Below, in pieces: positions 44,672 to 55,226 of a DNA stretch of 64,000 nucleotides (positions are counted from its first letter, which is position 1; every line of letters starts with the position of its first letter). The DNA is taken from positions 481,118-545,117 of the forward strand of contig NZ_JACCBX010000004.1 of the NCBI RefSeq assembly GCF_013409995.1, given 5' to 3'. Under the pieces are notes generated by a model. The model was not told where the DNA came from. It made no database searches and saw nothing but the letters and a program-made list of their open reading frames with translations. A program made the position numbers and the translations under genes. The stretch is from Neobacillus driksii. Lineage in GTDB: Bacteria; Bacillota; Bacilli; Bacillales; Cytobacillaceae.

Positions 44672-44698
44672 AATAAGGGCTGCAACGCAGCCCTTATT
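44672..44698 (-). other. Hairpin after LplA-like gene
   Basis: Perfect 12-bp stem AATAAGGGCTGC / GCAGCCCTTATT with a 3-nt loop between the binding protein and permease genes, with no T-run. Same position type as the hairpin after binding protein 1 of the pectin locus. Confidence 0.7.
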
Positions 44699-44706
44699 AC
44701 TGTTTC

Positions 44707-46395
44707 TTATTGCTGTTCTGCCAATTCTGCTTCTATTTCAGCTAAAATTTCATCTCCGCCCTGTTTCTTCCATTTGGAAACAAATGTATCAAAATAGTCT
44801 AATGGTTCAGTACCAGTTACAATTTTTATAAAATCTTCCTCTTCTAATTTTAAAAGGTTAGCCCCCTTCTTCTCCATTGTAGCGGTTGTGCCATAATATA
44901 CAGGGGTTGTCCAATTGAAAGTATCTTCTGTGGTAAGTTTTTCAATCAAGCCTATTCCTTTCATACGTGAATGGTATTTTGCCCATGCTGACGTTTCTGC
45001 GTTTTCAGGATTCTCTATATATTCAAGAATCGTTTTAGCATCATTTTTAATACCAGCTTTTGTTATATCCTCGATTGAAGTTTCACCATTTACTGCAGGT
45101 AGAATTAAGTCTGAAAAATCATCTAGTGTACTAGTAGATTTATAAACTTCAATGTTAAATGGTCTCGTTGAACCATCTACACTAAGCTCATTATATTTTG
45201 CAATTTCTGGATAATCAGTTTCTAGATCCGTTGCATTCCCTAATTCATCATAAAATAAATTTAAGATTTTTATTGCTAATTCAGGATGGGCATAATCCTT
45301 TCTAACTACGATAAATGAGCCAGTAGGATTTTCACGAAAAACGTTTGCTTTTCCATTGTCTCCTTCTAATGTATAAGCGACAAACTCTGCATTTTTATCC
45401 ATTTCCCTTACTGCAGAGAGTCCCCAATCTGGGATATGCCATGGACCTGTTACGATACCAGTCTGTCCGTTTGTTAGAAGTGCCATGATGTCATCCCAGG
45501 TTCTGGTTCCAAATTGTGGATCAATAATTCCTTTATCAAATAAATCAGCTAAAACTCCAAGTGCTTTTTTGGTACCTTCGGTAGTTGATCCATACGTGAT
45601 ATTTCCATTTTCATCTTCAATATAATGTCTAGGATGTGCATTAAAAACACCCGCTACAGAGGACATTGTTAAAGCCGATCCACCGTAATCCCCCGCATTC
45701 AACCAATGTGCAAAAGGAATGCCAACAGGATTACCAGAGGCACCAGGATCATTTTCTATGAAAGCCTTCGCAGTATTTTCTAACTCTTCTAATGTGATAA
45801 GACTGTCTCCGTCTTTATCTAACTCCAATCCTAGTTTATCGATCCAATCTTGTCTGATCCATACCATGTTTGGCGCATTTGCTCCATTGGTTGCAGGAAT
45901 CGCCATTAGACGATCATCAAATGTCGCATCAGCTAGGCTTCTTCCGCCATAAGAGTCATATATTTCTTTAATATTATCGCTTGCACGTTCCTTATAAACA
46001 TCTGTTAAGTCAGCAATTAAATCGTTTTCAACTAACTCCTTCAATTCTTCTTTTGAATTCACTCGCATCATATCTGGCAATTCACCTGATGCAATTGCTA
46101 GAGCCACCTGACGATCGTAATCTTCTCCTTCAGCTTCAAATTGATTGACAATTTTTACATCCAACTTTTCATCAACAAGTCGTGTATAAGCATTGTTCTC
46201 ATACGTATCACCCTCCGGTAATTTCGGGTTTGCAGCTGTAACACGTCCCATTGTAATAACTGTTTTTCCATCTTCAGTTGTGGATGCACTTTCTTGCGGT
46301 GAAGATGAATCGACACATGCTGCTAATGAAAAGCTCAACATGGACGCCATAGATAGTATCGTCATCCGTTTACATAAGGTTCTAAACCTCTTCAT
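44707..46395 (-). CDS. LplA-like sugar-binding lipoprotein
   Basis: 562 residues with a lipobox (SFSLAAC, Cys near residue 27) and an extended family 1 solute-binding fold typical of LplA/YtcQ. The mature part has DKDGDSLITLEELE, an EF-hand-like calcium loop, common in these proteins. GGAGGGG precedes the ATG. First gene of the operon transcribed away from the regulator pair; the shared 25-bp element lies 112-136 nt upstream. The ligand may be an alpha-glucoside if the GH13 enzyme belongs to the same regulon. Confidence 0.9.
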   Translation of the reverse strand: MKRFRTLCKRMTILSMASMLSFSLAACVDSSSPQESASTTEDGKTVITMGRVTAANPKLPEGDTYENNAYTRLVDEKLDVKIVNQFEAEGEDYDRQVALAIASGELPDMMRVNSKEELKELVENDLIADLTDVYKERASDNIKEIYDSYGGRSLADATFDDRLMAIPATNGANAPNMVWIRQDWIDKLGLELDKDGDSLITLEELENTAKAFIENDPGASGNPVGIPFAHWLNAGDYGGSALTMSSVAGVFNAHPRHYIEDENGNITYGSTTEGTKKALGVLADLFDKGIIDPQFGTRTWDDIMALLTNGQTGIVTGPWHIPDWGLSAVREMDKNAEFVAYTLEGDNGKANVFRENPTGSFIVVRKDYAHPELAIKILNLFYDELGNATDLETDYPEIAKYNELSVDGSTRPFNIEVYKSTSTLDDFSDLILPAVNGETSIEDITKAGIKNDAKTILEYIENPENAETSAWAKYHSRMKGIGLIEKLTTEDTFNWTTPVYYGTTATMEKKGANLLKLEEEDFIKIVTGTEPLDYFDTFVSKWKKQGGDEILAEIEAELAEQQ

Positions 46396-46498
46396 AATGA
46401 CCCCTCCAACGTTTATTTGTCTCTGACCATTTTAAGTTCTGGCCAATTAATATAAGCTTACGTTTAGTCTAAGTGATAATAGATTAATCCAAAATATT

Positions 46499-46531
46499 TA
46501 AAAAAACGTTTTCATGTACTTTTTTCCGGAA
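46499..46531. promoter_or_regulatory. cre-like box plus shared promoter element, copy A
   Basis: 46507-46531 begins CGTTTTCATGTACTTTTT and ends CCGGAA; 24 of 25 bases match the element at 51856-51880. On the minus strand the left part reads TGAAAACGTTTTTT, a cre-like half-matched box, and the right part has TTCCGGAA dyad. It lies between the LplA-like gene and the YesN-type regulator. Confidence 0.7.
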
Positions 46532-46605
46532 CTTTTAACACAAAGTATAAGAAAGGAAATCGCAATGATATAATCATCATGAATTACTTATAGGAGGTAA
46601 CACAA

Positions 46606-48144
46606 ATGTATCGTATCTTGATAGTAGATGACGAAAGAGACGAAAGAAATGTTATTCGTTTTCTTCTAAATAAGTACAATTTTCAACTTGAAATAGACGA
46701 AGCCTCCAACGGAAAAGAGGCTCTGTCGCAATTAGAAACACAGCCTGTAGATATATTATTTACAGATGTAAAGATGCCTTTTGTTGATGGAATTGAATTA
46801 GCAACTAGGGCTAGAGAGCTTTATCCTAACCTCCATATTATATTTTTCAGTGGTCATGATGATTTTTATTATGCCAAGAAGGCGATATCTTTAAGGGCTG
46901 TAGAATATATTTTGAAACCTGTAAAACCAGTAGAATTTAAGAATACCATTTCTACAGTATTGCAAAATATAAAAAGAGAAGAGAAGGAACATGAACTTAG
47001 AGAAGCAAATAGTGAATTCCTTAAAACTCATGTTTTATACCGCCTAATTAACAAGACTCCAATAGATTTGCTAAAAAATGAATATCCCAATATGAACTTT
47101 GATTTTTTAAATCATTATTCTTCCGTAATGTTAATGCAGTTTGAAGAACCATTTTTTGATCGACTACCAAAGGAAGAGGATACTTTTTTCTTTTATAAGC
47201 AGATTAAGAAAATGATCCCAAATTATCCGTGCGAGTTTATTAATTTGAATCCGTTTCAAATCCTATTGTTATTTGGGAAAACGGATAGAAATACGTTACA
47301 TAAAGAAATTGCAGTAAAGATACAAAAAAGGGTCTACTTAGAATACGGAATAAATTGCTATATATCGGTCAGTAACGAATACTTTTCTCCAAGTGAGTTA
47401 TCTGAAATTTATGATGAGTTGGAACAGAATCTAGAAGATCGTTTTTTCTATTCTGATACCTATATCTATCCAATAGATACCTCAACCAAAGAAAGCATAG
47501 AGTATCTTGAACAAGATGAACATATTCTACAAAAAATAAAATCTGCTATTCAATTAGTAGATATTGTTACCTTTAAACAAAACATGAAACTTCTATTTCA
47601 AAAATATCAAGCAAAACAGGGACTTTCTCATATTTATGTGCGCTATTTCTTTTCAAATCTTTTACAGTCACTTTGTCAAGAGCTGCCGCATTATAACAAA
47701 GAATTGATTAATAAAAAGATGGAGTCTATTTTTTCTTGTCGACATTTTTCTGGAATTGAAAAAATATTAGCTCATGTTCAGGATGAAGTGATAAAAAAAT
47801 TAGAGAAAAAAGAACAATCACCTAAACACGTCATTCATCTCGTGCAACAATATATAACCGAGCACTATGGAGAAGACTTAAGTTTGAATTTACTAGCTGA
47901 AAAAGTGTACTTGTCCCCAAGTTATTTAAGCGAGATTTTTATAAAAGAAACAGGATGTGGAATTAATAAATACATAAAGAATCTGCGGATGGAAAATGCA
48001 AAGGATCTCCTTAATAATACCAATATGAAAATCACTGATATATGTAAACAGCTAGGCTATCATAATCTATCCTATTTTGTTCGAAGTTTTCGGGAACATT
48101 TCGGCTCAAGTCCTGAAAAATATCGACAGATGAAAAAGCAATAG
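46606..48144 (+). CDS. YesN-type response regulator (REC + AraC)
   Basis: 512 residues: receiver domain with DDE acidic pair and phosphoacceptor in ILFTDVKMPFVDG, Lys in ILKPVKP, a middle region, and an AraC-type DNA-binding domain at about 405-510 (SLNLLAEKVYLSPSYLS; ITDICKQLGYHNLSYFVRSFREHFG). GGAGG precedes the ATG. Divergent from the sugar-transport operon, and thus its likely activator; the kinase gene follows 15 nt later. Confidence 0.92.
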   Translation: MYRILIVDDERDERNVIRFLLNKYNFQLEIDEASNGKEALSQLETQPVDILFTDVKMPFVDGIELATRARELYPNLHIIFFSGHDDFYYAKKAISLRAVEYILKPVKPVEFKNTISTVLQNIKREEKEHELREANSEFLKTHVLYRLINKTPIDLLKNEYPNMNFDFLNHYSSVMLMQFEEPFFDRLPKEEDTFFFYKQIKKMIPNYPCEFINLNPFQILLLFGKTDRNTLHKEIAVKIQKRVYLEYGINCYISVSNEYFSPSELSEIYDELEQNLEDRFFYSDTYIYPIDTSTKESIEYLEQDEHILQKIKSAIQLVDIVTFKQNMKLLFQKYQAKQGLSHIYVRYFFSNLLQSLCQELPHYNKELINKKMESIFSCRHFSGIEKILAHVQDEVIKKLEKKEQSPKHVIHLVQQYITEHYGEDLSLNLLAEKVYLSPSYLSEIFIKETGCGINKYIKNLRMENAKDLLNNTNMKITDICKQLGYHNLSYFVRSFREHFGSSPEKYRQMKKQ

Positions 48145-48159
48145 AAAGAGAAGTTTCTT

Positions 48160-49869
48160 ATGTGGAAAATTATTACTTGGTTTAAAAATTTAAAATTCAG
48201 AAGTAAAATTTTAGTTATATGCCTATTATCAAGTATTTTACCAGTCGTCGCATTGGGGAGTTATTGCTATTATCAAATCCAACATATACTAATCAATCGA
48301 GAAGGTGAAGTTTTAGAAGAGTCCCTAAACCAAGCAATTTCAAGTATTGATTATAAAGTTACTACTTATACGAATGTGATTAACCAAATTGTTTGGAATG
48401 AAGATGTGAAGAGAGGAGTTACTACTGAGTATGACAATTCCTATGAAATGTATGTGTTTTACAGGGACATACTAGATCCTTTATCCTTAAATAACCACTT
48501 TTTATACAGTGAGATAAATACAATCACCATTTTTAGTGATAATCCAATGTACTCACATGGTGATATTCTTCGTCCTCTAACAAACATTGAACAAAAAAGC
48601 TGGTTTGATCAAATTTTAGAAACGTCCACTCCAAAATTTGTTGTCTCAGCAGCTGATCGGACTTTTGAAGTAGTCAGCCAAATATTTGATCGAAATCACA
48701 GTATAACCAATGTAGTTTATATAGATATTGATTACGAGCATGTCTTTGATAACATGTCTCGTTTATTTGAGAACAATTACGGACTTGTCATCCTTGATGA
48801 AAATAATAAACTTGTTTATACCTTCCAAGATTTTCAGGAGAAATATAAATCATATGAACTGACAACAAACGAATTACTAAAAAAGTTAAACGCTGGTTCC
48901 CTACAGGAGGATTTTGTTTTTAAGGGTTCCTCATCAACATCCTATGGTTGGACAGCATATCTATACCGTCCTTTAGACACCATTTATGCTTCTACTTATA
49001 AGATAACTGTCACCATTTTTATCGTGATTTTGTTATGTGTAGTGATTTTGTTTCTATCCATCTACTTTCTTTCGAAGTTTACGGTTCGTCCTTTAGAAAA
49101 GTTAGAGAAAAATATGGAACTGATCGAAAAAGGCGATTTATCTGTAACCGTTGCAAATTCTTCAACTGATGAAATTGGGAACCTAATTCGTCGCTTTTCC
49201 AATATGGTTAATAAACTACAAGAAATGATAAATGAAGTTTATAAGAGTAAAATTGCAAAACAAGAGTATGAAATGAAAGCATTACAAGCTCAAATCAATC
49301 CACACTTTTTTTATAATAGCCTTTCGCTTATTAACAGTAAGGCAATTATTGCGGAACAAGAAGACATAAGTAAGATGGCTCAACTTCTTTCTACATTTTA
49401 TCGTACAACATTAAATAGAGGAAAAAATACTATTTCTGTACGGGAAGAATTAGAAAACACAACATCCTATGTTCAAATTCAGCGAATGATGCATTCAGAT
49501 TCATTTGATGTTCGTTGCGAAGTTGACGAAGAGATTTTAGATTACACCATGCTGAACCTTCTTTTACAACCCTTGGTTGAAAATGCTATTAATCATGGGA
49601 TAGATCATAAAGAAAGCCCTGGAAAAGCTGTTTTAACTATTACAGCAAAGCAATCAGATAACAATCTAATCTTTAGTGTCTCTGATAATGGGTGTGGAAT
49701 GGAGCCTGAATTGTTAAAAACCATTCTAACTACTAAAACGAAAGGATATGGGGTTCAAAATGTTCATCATCGTATACAACTTACCTATGGAGTTGAATAT
49801 GGCTTAACTTATACAAGTAAATTGATGAGAGGAACAACAGTGACCCTTACGATTCCAAAAGTTAACTAA
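48160..49869 (+). CDS. YesM-type sensor histidine kinase
   Basis: 569 residues: helix (about 18-37), extracytoplasmic sensor (about 40-285), helix (about 287-308), HAMP (about 310-365), phosphoacceptor in ALQAQINPHFFYNSLSLINS, N box LQPLVENAINHG, G1 SDNGCGM and C-terminal YGVQNVHHRI. Partner of the regulator upstream. Presumably senses the sugar carried by the adjacent transporter; a single gene pair unit with a terminator after it. Confidence 0.93.
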   Translation: MWKIITWFKNLKFRSKILVICLLSSILPVVALGSYCYYQIQHILINREGEVLEESLNQAISSIDYKVTTYTNVINQIVWNEDVKRGVTTEYDNSYEMYVFYRDILDPLSLNNHFLYSEINTITIFSDNPMYSHGDILRPLTNIEQKSWFDQILETSTPKFVVSAADRTFEVVSQIFDRNHSITNVVYIDIDYEHVFDNMSRLFENNYGLVILDENNKLVYTFQDFQEKYKSYELTTNELLKKLNAGSLQEDFVFKGSSSTSYGWTAYLYRPLDTIYASTYKITVTIFIVILLCVVILFLSIYFLSKFTVRPLEKLEKNMELIEKGDLSVTVANSSTDEIGNLIRRFSNMVNKLQEMINEVYKSKIAKQEYEMKALQAQINPHFFYNSLSLINSKAIIAEQEDISKMAQLLSTFYRTTLNRGKNTISVREELENTTSYVQIQRMMHSDSFDVRCEVDEEILDYTMLNLLLQPLVENAINHGIDHKESPGKAVLTITAKQSDNNLIFSVSDNGCGMEPELLKTILTTKTKGYGVQNVHHRIQLTYGVEYGLTYTSKLMRGTTVTLTIPKVN

Positions 49870-49934
49870 GTAGAATCAAACTAATAAGCATAAATATCCA
49901 AATACGGTTTATCTTTAAATCATAGAATGAATAA

Positions 49935-49985
49935 GACCGATTGATAGAAATCCTAATTCTAGGATTTTTACCAATCGGTCCTTTC
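49935..49985 (+). terminator. Terminator after YesM-type kinase
   Basis: GACCGATTG / CAATCGGTC outer stem and AAATCCT / AGGATTT inner stem, followed by CTTTCT. Confidence 0.8.
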
Positions 49986-50063
49986 TATGCTATAAAGGTT
50001 TCAATGAGAAGTGCGATGAAACTCTCTATCCTGCTTTCCCCGCTTCATCTCTTTTGCTATTCT

Positions 50064-51689
<1,626 letters not shown>

Positions 51690-51847
51690 TCATTCCACTC
51701 CTAAACTCTTTTTGACTGTTTTTTCTTATGCTTTCCTTATAGAGTGATTTATACATGTTGGTGGTAAACTACTAAATCTATTAAAGAAAGCTTTCATTAC
51801 TTCCACTTATATTAAGTTTAATTTTTTATTATTATTTAATAAATATT

Positions 51848-51880
51848 AATTAAACCGTTTTCATGTACTTTTTCCCGGAA
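51848..51880. promoter_or_regulatory. cre-like box plus shared promoter element, copy B
   Basis: 51856-51880 matches the element at 46507-46531 with one substitution (T to C) in 25. On the minus strand TGAAAACGGTTTAA is one base from the cre pattern. It lies 167-191 nt before the GH13 start. The rest of the 395-nt gap (51690-52084) holds no gene. Confidence 0.7.
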
Positions 51881-51935
51881 TTCTAAACTTATCCCTATGA
51901 TTATTAATAGTCCATAAAGTTAATAAGTGTATAGC

Positions 51936-51970
51936 AAAGGACATCCCCTATATGCCTGGGATGTCCTTTT
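51936..51970. terminator. Hairpin downstream of sigma/anti-sigma gene
   Basis: AAAGGACATCCC / GGGATGTCCTTT, 12 bp with a 10-nt loop and T-rich flank on the plus strand. It lies 115 nt past the sigma gene stop; termination on the minus strand is weaker. Confidence 0.5.
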
Positions 51971-52084
51971 CATGTTTTCAATACTGAATTCCAATTAATA
52001 TCCCACGTACAACCGTTTAAAACCACTTTTCAATATTCCTCTTTAACTACAATATTTATCAAGCTTGCTGGATTAGCACTTTAC

Positions 52085-54160
52085 TCACTTATTATTTAAC
52101 GAAATCTTTATAACATCATCCAAATATTTTGTTGCGTTATATCCATAAATCTCCAGCCTTTTAGGAATTACATTTTCTCCGGCGGTGTTACTCTGTAACT
52201 CCATGCTTTGAACTGTAATGAAATGACGGGGCTGCTCGATTTCTTCATATGCGACAGGTTCATTCATATCGTATTCGACCCCGTTTTTATCAATAAGTAC
52301 TCCTTCAGAACTCATCTCCAATGAACTAATATCGTTTTCATCCTCACCGACAATTTGAAAGTTCAACGTCTCATATGCACGGTTCTTAATTTCATGATTG
52401 CTGATGACAACTTTGGTGGGTTGTCCAATTTCCACCTTGTCGATGGAGATTGTACTTCCCGCATATTCAAATGTTTGAGGATATACCTGAGAAGCATCCA
52501 ATTCAATGTTTTTTGGGTCATCATATGATAAATGAACTAAATCCAGTTGAATGTTAACCTCCTCCGGTTTTTCTCCAAAAAGAGGGCCAAAGTGTTTTTG
52601 AAAAGTAAACCAATTTACGTCTTGCTGTGAATCAAAAAATGATCCTCGATACATATCAGATTTCAGTTTTTTATTGTTCACTTCCAGATTGTCAAAATTA
52701 AGATCATCTATCCGTTTCTTTGCCTGTTTATTACTAATACTATATTGCAGAATTGTCGCTGTAGGAGCAATGGTTAGTTTATTAAAACGAACCGGAATTC
52801 CTTCGACCTCAATTTCTTCATCCAGTGCATATTCGACGGAAGGCTGTTTTGTTACAGGAATTTCGAAGTTCCACTCACCAGTTTCATATTCCATGTTCCC
52901 ATAAGCACTAAAACCATTGGGGTCCGAGGAATTACGAAGCAATTTGTGAAGCTTTATGATCTTCAGTTTGATCGTCCCATTATTACCTTTTAGTGGCAGG
53001 AGACTCATCTTCCCTTGAAACACATTCTTTTCTTCCTTATTTACATGCGATTCGAGGTCGGGTGGATAGTAGCTTTGATATCCTTCAGGACTCATAATTC
53101 CATCTTGGTTTTCTACAAAAATACCTTCAAAGTTTTCCATTGCATATTGATTGTCCTCTTCCGTATCCTCTATCTCATAAAAAATAATCGTCTGCACTTC
53201 ATCAGCAATCGCGCTTTTTATCTTTATTTTTATCCCGCTGCTTTCGGCTTCAAGGTTCAAGGGTTCTCCAAGGTCCTGTTGAAGAAATGTACGCAATTCC
53301 TGATCCTCTTCTGCCCAGGTATAGTAAAGGTTGGAAAACGCCCTAGTAAAAAATTCTATACCTATTAATAATGCGAATACACCTGCAAAAACAAGTCCTA
53401 TTCTTATACGTTTCTTGTTCTTCTGTTGTCTGTGCTTTTCCTTTTCTGCCAGCCTATCTTTTACATTTTCCATGAAACCAGCTGGCATATGTAATTCTTT
53501 CATCCTTTCAGGAAGATTTAACAAGGTTACCATGACTTCCTGAAAGGATGCCAAATCCTCCTGACAATCCTGGCAATGATATAGATGTTTCTCTAAATCA
53601 ATCTTTCTCTGCCGGTCTAGCGTTCTTTCTAAGTAATCGATGTAAACCTCATGATACTCCTTACAGCCATTGTAGGTTGCTCCGTTTCCCATTTCTTTTC
53701 TAAATAACTGGATTCCGTAAAATAAAAGCTCTTTCAACTTCCCCTCAGAAACTTGGAGAAGTTTTGTAGCTTCTTCCTTTGGGATTCCTTTAACATATGT
53801 AAGGACCATCGCTTCTCTCTCGTTCTCTTTCAATTGATCAAGTGCGTTAAATAACTCTTGCCGTTCTTCACTTTTCTCTGAAAGTTGTAAACTATTATCA
53901 ACAGAAAGCTCTCGACAGGTATGAATAAAAATAGATGTAACCCAAGTTTCGAATGATGTTTCTCTTTTAAATTGAGGCAACTTCTTGTGAACTTTTTTAA
54001 TAGACTGGTAAAAAAGTTCTTCCATTTGCTCCTGATTCCGAAGATAGTACCAACCGATCGTATAGAACGAATGTTGATGCTGATCGAACCAGTCGACAAT
54101 GGAATCCACCCCTTTTTCTCTTATTGGAGTAACTGAACTAGTTTCTATTTTTGGAATCAT
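52085..54160 (-). CDS. Fused ECF-type sigma factor and membrane anti-sigma factor
   Basis: 691 residues in one frame. Residues about 22-90 form a sigma region 2-like domain (HSFYTIGWYYLRNQEQMEELFYQSIKKVHKKLPQFKRETS in part), about 108-158 region 4 (LDQLKENEREAMVLTYVKG ... EGKLKELLFYGIQLFRKEM). Then a zf-HC2 zinc-binding anti-sigma domain with H-x3-C-x2-C (HLYHCQDC, about 190), one transmembrane helix (about 246-267), and about 420 extracytoplasmic beta-rich residues of DUF4179/DUF5643 style. The fusion would tether the sigma domain to the membrane unless cut. GGGGG precedes the ATG. No separate anti-sigma gene lies nearby. Confidence 0.85.
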   Translation of the reverse strand: MIPKIETSSVTPIREKGVDSIVDWFDQHQHSFYTIGWYYLRNQEQMEELFYQSIKKVHKKLPQFKRETSFETWVTSIFIHTCRELSVDNSLQLSEKSEERQELFNALDQLKENEREAMVLTYVKGIPKEEATKLLQVSEGKLKELLFYGIQLFRKEMGNGATYNGCKEYHEVYIDYLERTLDRQRKIDLEKHLYHCQDCQEDLASFQEVMVTLLNLPERMKELHMPAGFMENVKDRLAEKEKHRQQKNKKRIRIGLVFAGVFALLIGIEFFTRAFSNLYYTWAEEDQELRTFLQQDLGEPLNLEAESSGIKIKIKSAIADEVQTIIFYEIEDTEEDNQYAMENFEGIFVENQDGIMSPEGYQSYYPPDLESHVNKEEKNVFQGKMSLLPLKGNNGTIKLKIIKLHKLLRNSSDPNGFSAYGNMEYETGEWNFEIPVTKQPSVEYALDEEIEVEGIPVRFNKLTIAPTATILQYSISNKQAKKRIDDLNFDNLEVNNKKLKSDMYRGSFFDSQQDVNWFTFQKHFGPLFGEKPEEVNIQLDLVHLSYDDPKNIELDASQVYPQTFEYAGSTISIDKVEIGQPTKVVISNHEIKNRAYETLNFQIVGEDENDISSLEMSSEGVLIDKNGVEYDMNEPVAYEEIEQPRHFITVQSMELQSNTAGENVIPKRLEIYGYNATKYLDDVIKISLNNK

Positions 54161-54258
54161 AAACGTATTTCCCCCTTTGACTCACTTACCTCCAATATAA
54201 CAAAATTTGGTTACTAAATCTCTTTATCGACGCAAGTTCTCTTCAATACCAAAGATAA

Positions 54259-55107
54259 TCATCCCCAGCTACAATTTTCCTCTTGTTGATGAACATGCAT
54301 CATTATTTTTGTGACGTACTGATCCTTTTGGTTTTTGACAACTGTATCATAAATATATTCTTCAAAAACGTATTCACCTAAAACTAAATTTAAATGTTCC
54401 ATCTCTGATAATAGTCGCTTATATGTTTTATGTATTGTTTTTTCATCCCCAATATGAAATCCAATAAGGAAGTTTCCCTTAACGGCTTTTAAATACGGAT
54501 ATCCTTTTCTCGGATTAGGTTGTTCGATATATAAATAGCTATAATTTGTGAATTCTCCCTTTAATACATGCTCGCGTTTGGTTATCACACCAATTGGATA
54601 ACCTGTATCAAGCTTTGATCTGTACAATTCATCAATAAAATCTGAAATGACTTCTACAAATTCTTCATCCGTTATGTTTTCAATATTTTTACTTAAATAC
54701 AGAGTGGCTTCTGGTAATTGTTCAAGAGAAATTTGATAAAAATCAAGTTGTGAGGCTTCTTCCATTAAATCTATTTTTGCCTGAATAATTTTTTCCCTCA
54801 TTTCAATCTCCTGCCGCTTTTTCACAATTTCCTCTTTTTGTTGATACATTAAGGACAAAAAACTTTCAGGTGATTTATTTTGCATGTATTGATGAATGTC
54901 ATTTAGAGACATACCAAGACTCTTTAATAAATCAATAACAAAGAATAGCTCTATTTGGCGAATGGAATAATATCGGTATCCTTTTTCATTTTTCAATAAA
55001 GGAGACAAAAGTCCAATTTGATCGTAATAAAAAAGTGTCTGTTTATTTACTTTACAAAGCTTTGCAAATTCTCCAGTGGTTAAGTATTTTCTATTTTTAT
55101 TAATCAT
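54259..55107 (-). CDS. MerR-family multidrug regulator (BmrR-like)
   Basis: 282 residues: winged helix-turn-helix (YLTTGEFAKLCKVNKQTLFYYDQIGLLSP, about 8-37), dimerising coiled coil (about 80-125), and C-terminal effector-binding beta domain (about 125-275) with YPYLKAVKGNFLIGFHIGDEK. This is the layout of BmrR/BltR that bind cationic drugs and activate an efflux gene. It is divergent from a Bmr-like pump with a MerR-type promoter between them. Confidence 0.9.
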   Translation of the reverse strand: MINKNRKYLTTGEFAKLCKVNKQTLFYYDQIGLLSPLLKNEKGYRYYSIRQIELFFVIDLLKSLGMSLNDIHQYMQNKSPESFLSLMYQQKEEIVKKRQEIEMREKIIQAKIDLMEEASQLDFYQISLEQLPEATLYLSKNIENITDEEFVEVISDFIDELYRSKLDTGYPIGVITKREHVLKGEFTNYSYLYIEQPNPRKGYPYLKAVKGNFLIGFHIGDEKTIHKTYKRLLSEMEHLNLVLGEYVFEEYIYDTVVKNQKDQYVTKIMMHVHQQEENCSWG

Positions 55108-55124
55108 TTTTTACATCACCATCC

Positions 55125-55155
55125 TTGACTATATAGTTACTATATACACTAGGAT
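55125..55155 (+). promoter_or_regulatory. MerR-type promoter with 19-bp spacer and dyad
   Basis: TTGACT (-35, 55125-55130), a 19-nt spacer, and TAGGAT (-10, 55150-55155). The spacer holds TATATAG-TTA-CTATATA (55130-55146), a perfect inverted repeat with 3-nt centre. A 19-bp spacer with a central dyad is the hallmark of MerR-activated promoters. Confidence 0.85.
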
Positions 55156-55226
55156 AAAAACTGTAAACAACTGAGAACCATACAAGATACTGTGTGGTAT
55201 TCGATTTAGTTAAGGAGAATGTAAAG

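Noticed and set aside
54161..54258. ECF-type autoregulatory promoter before the sigma/anti-sigma fusion gene
   Set aside because: AAC- and CGTC-like elements occur but at impossible spacing; no convincing promoter could be assigned.
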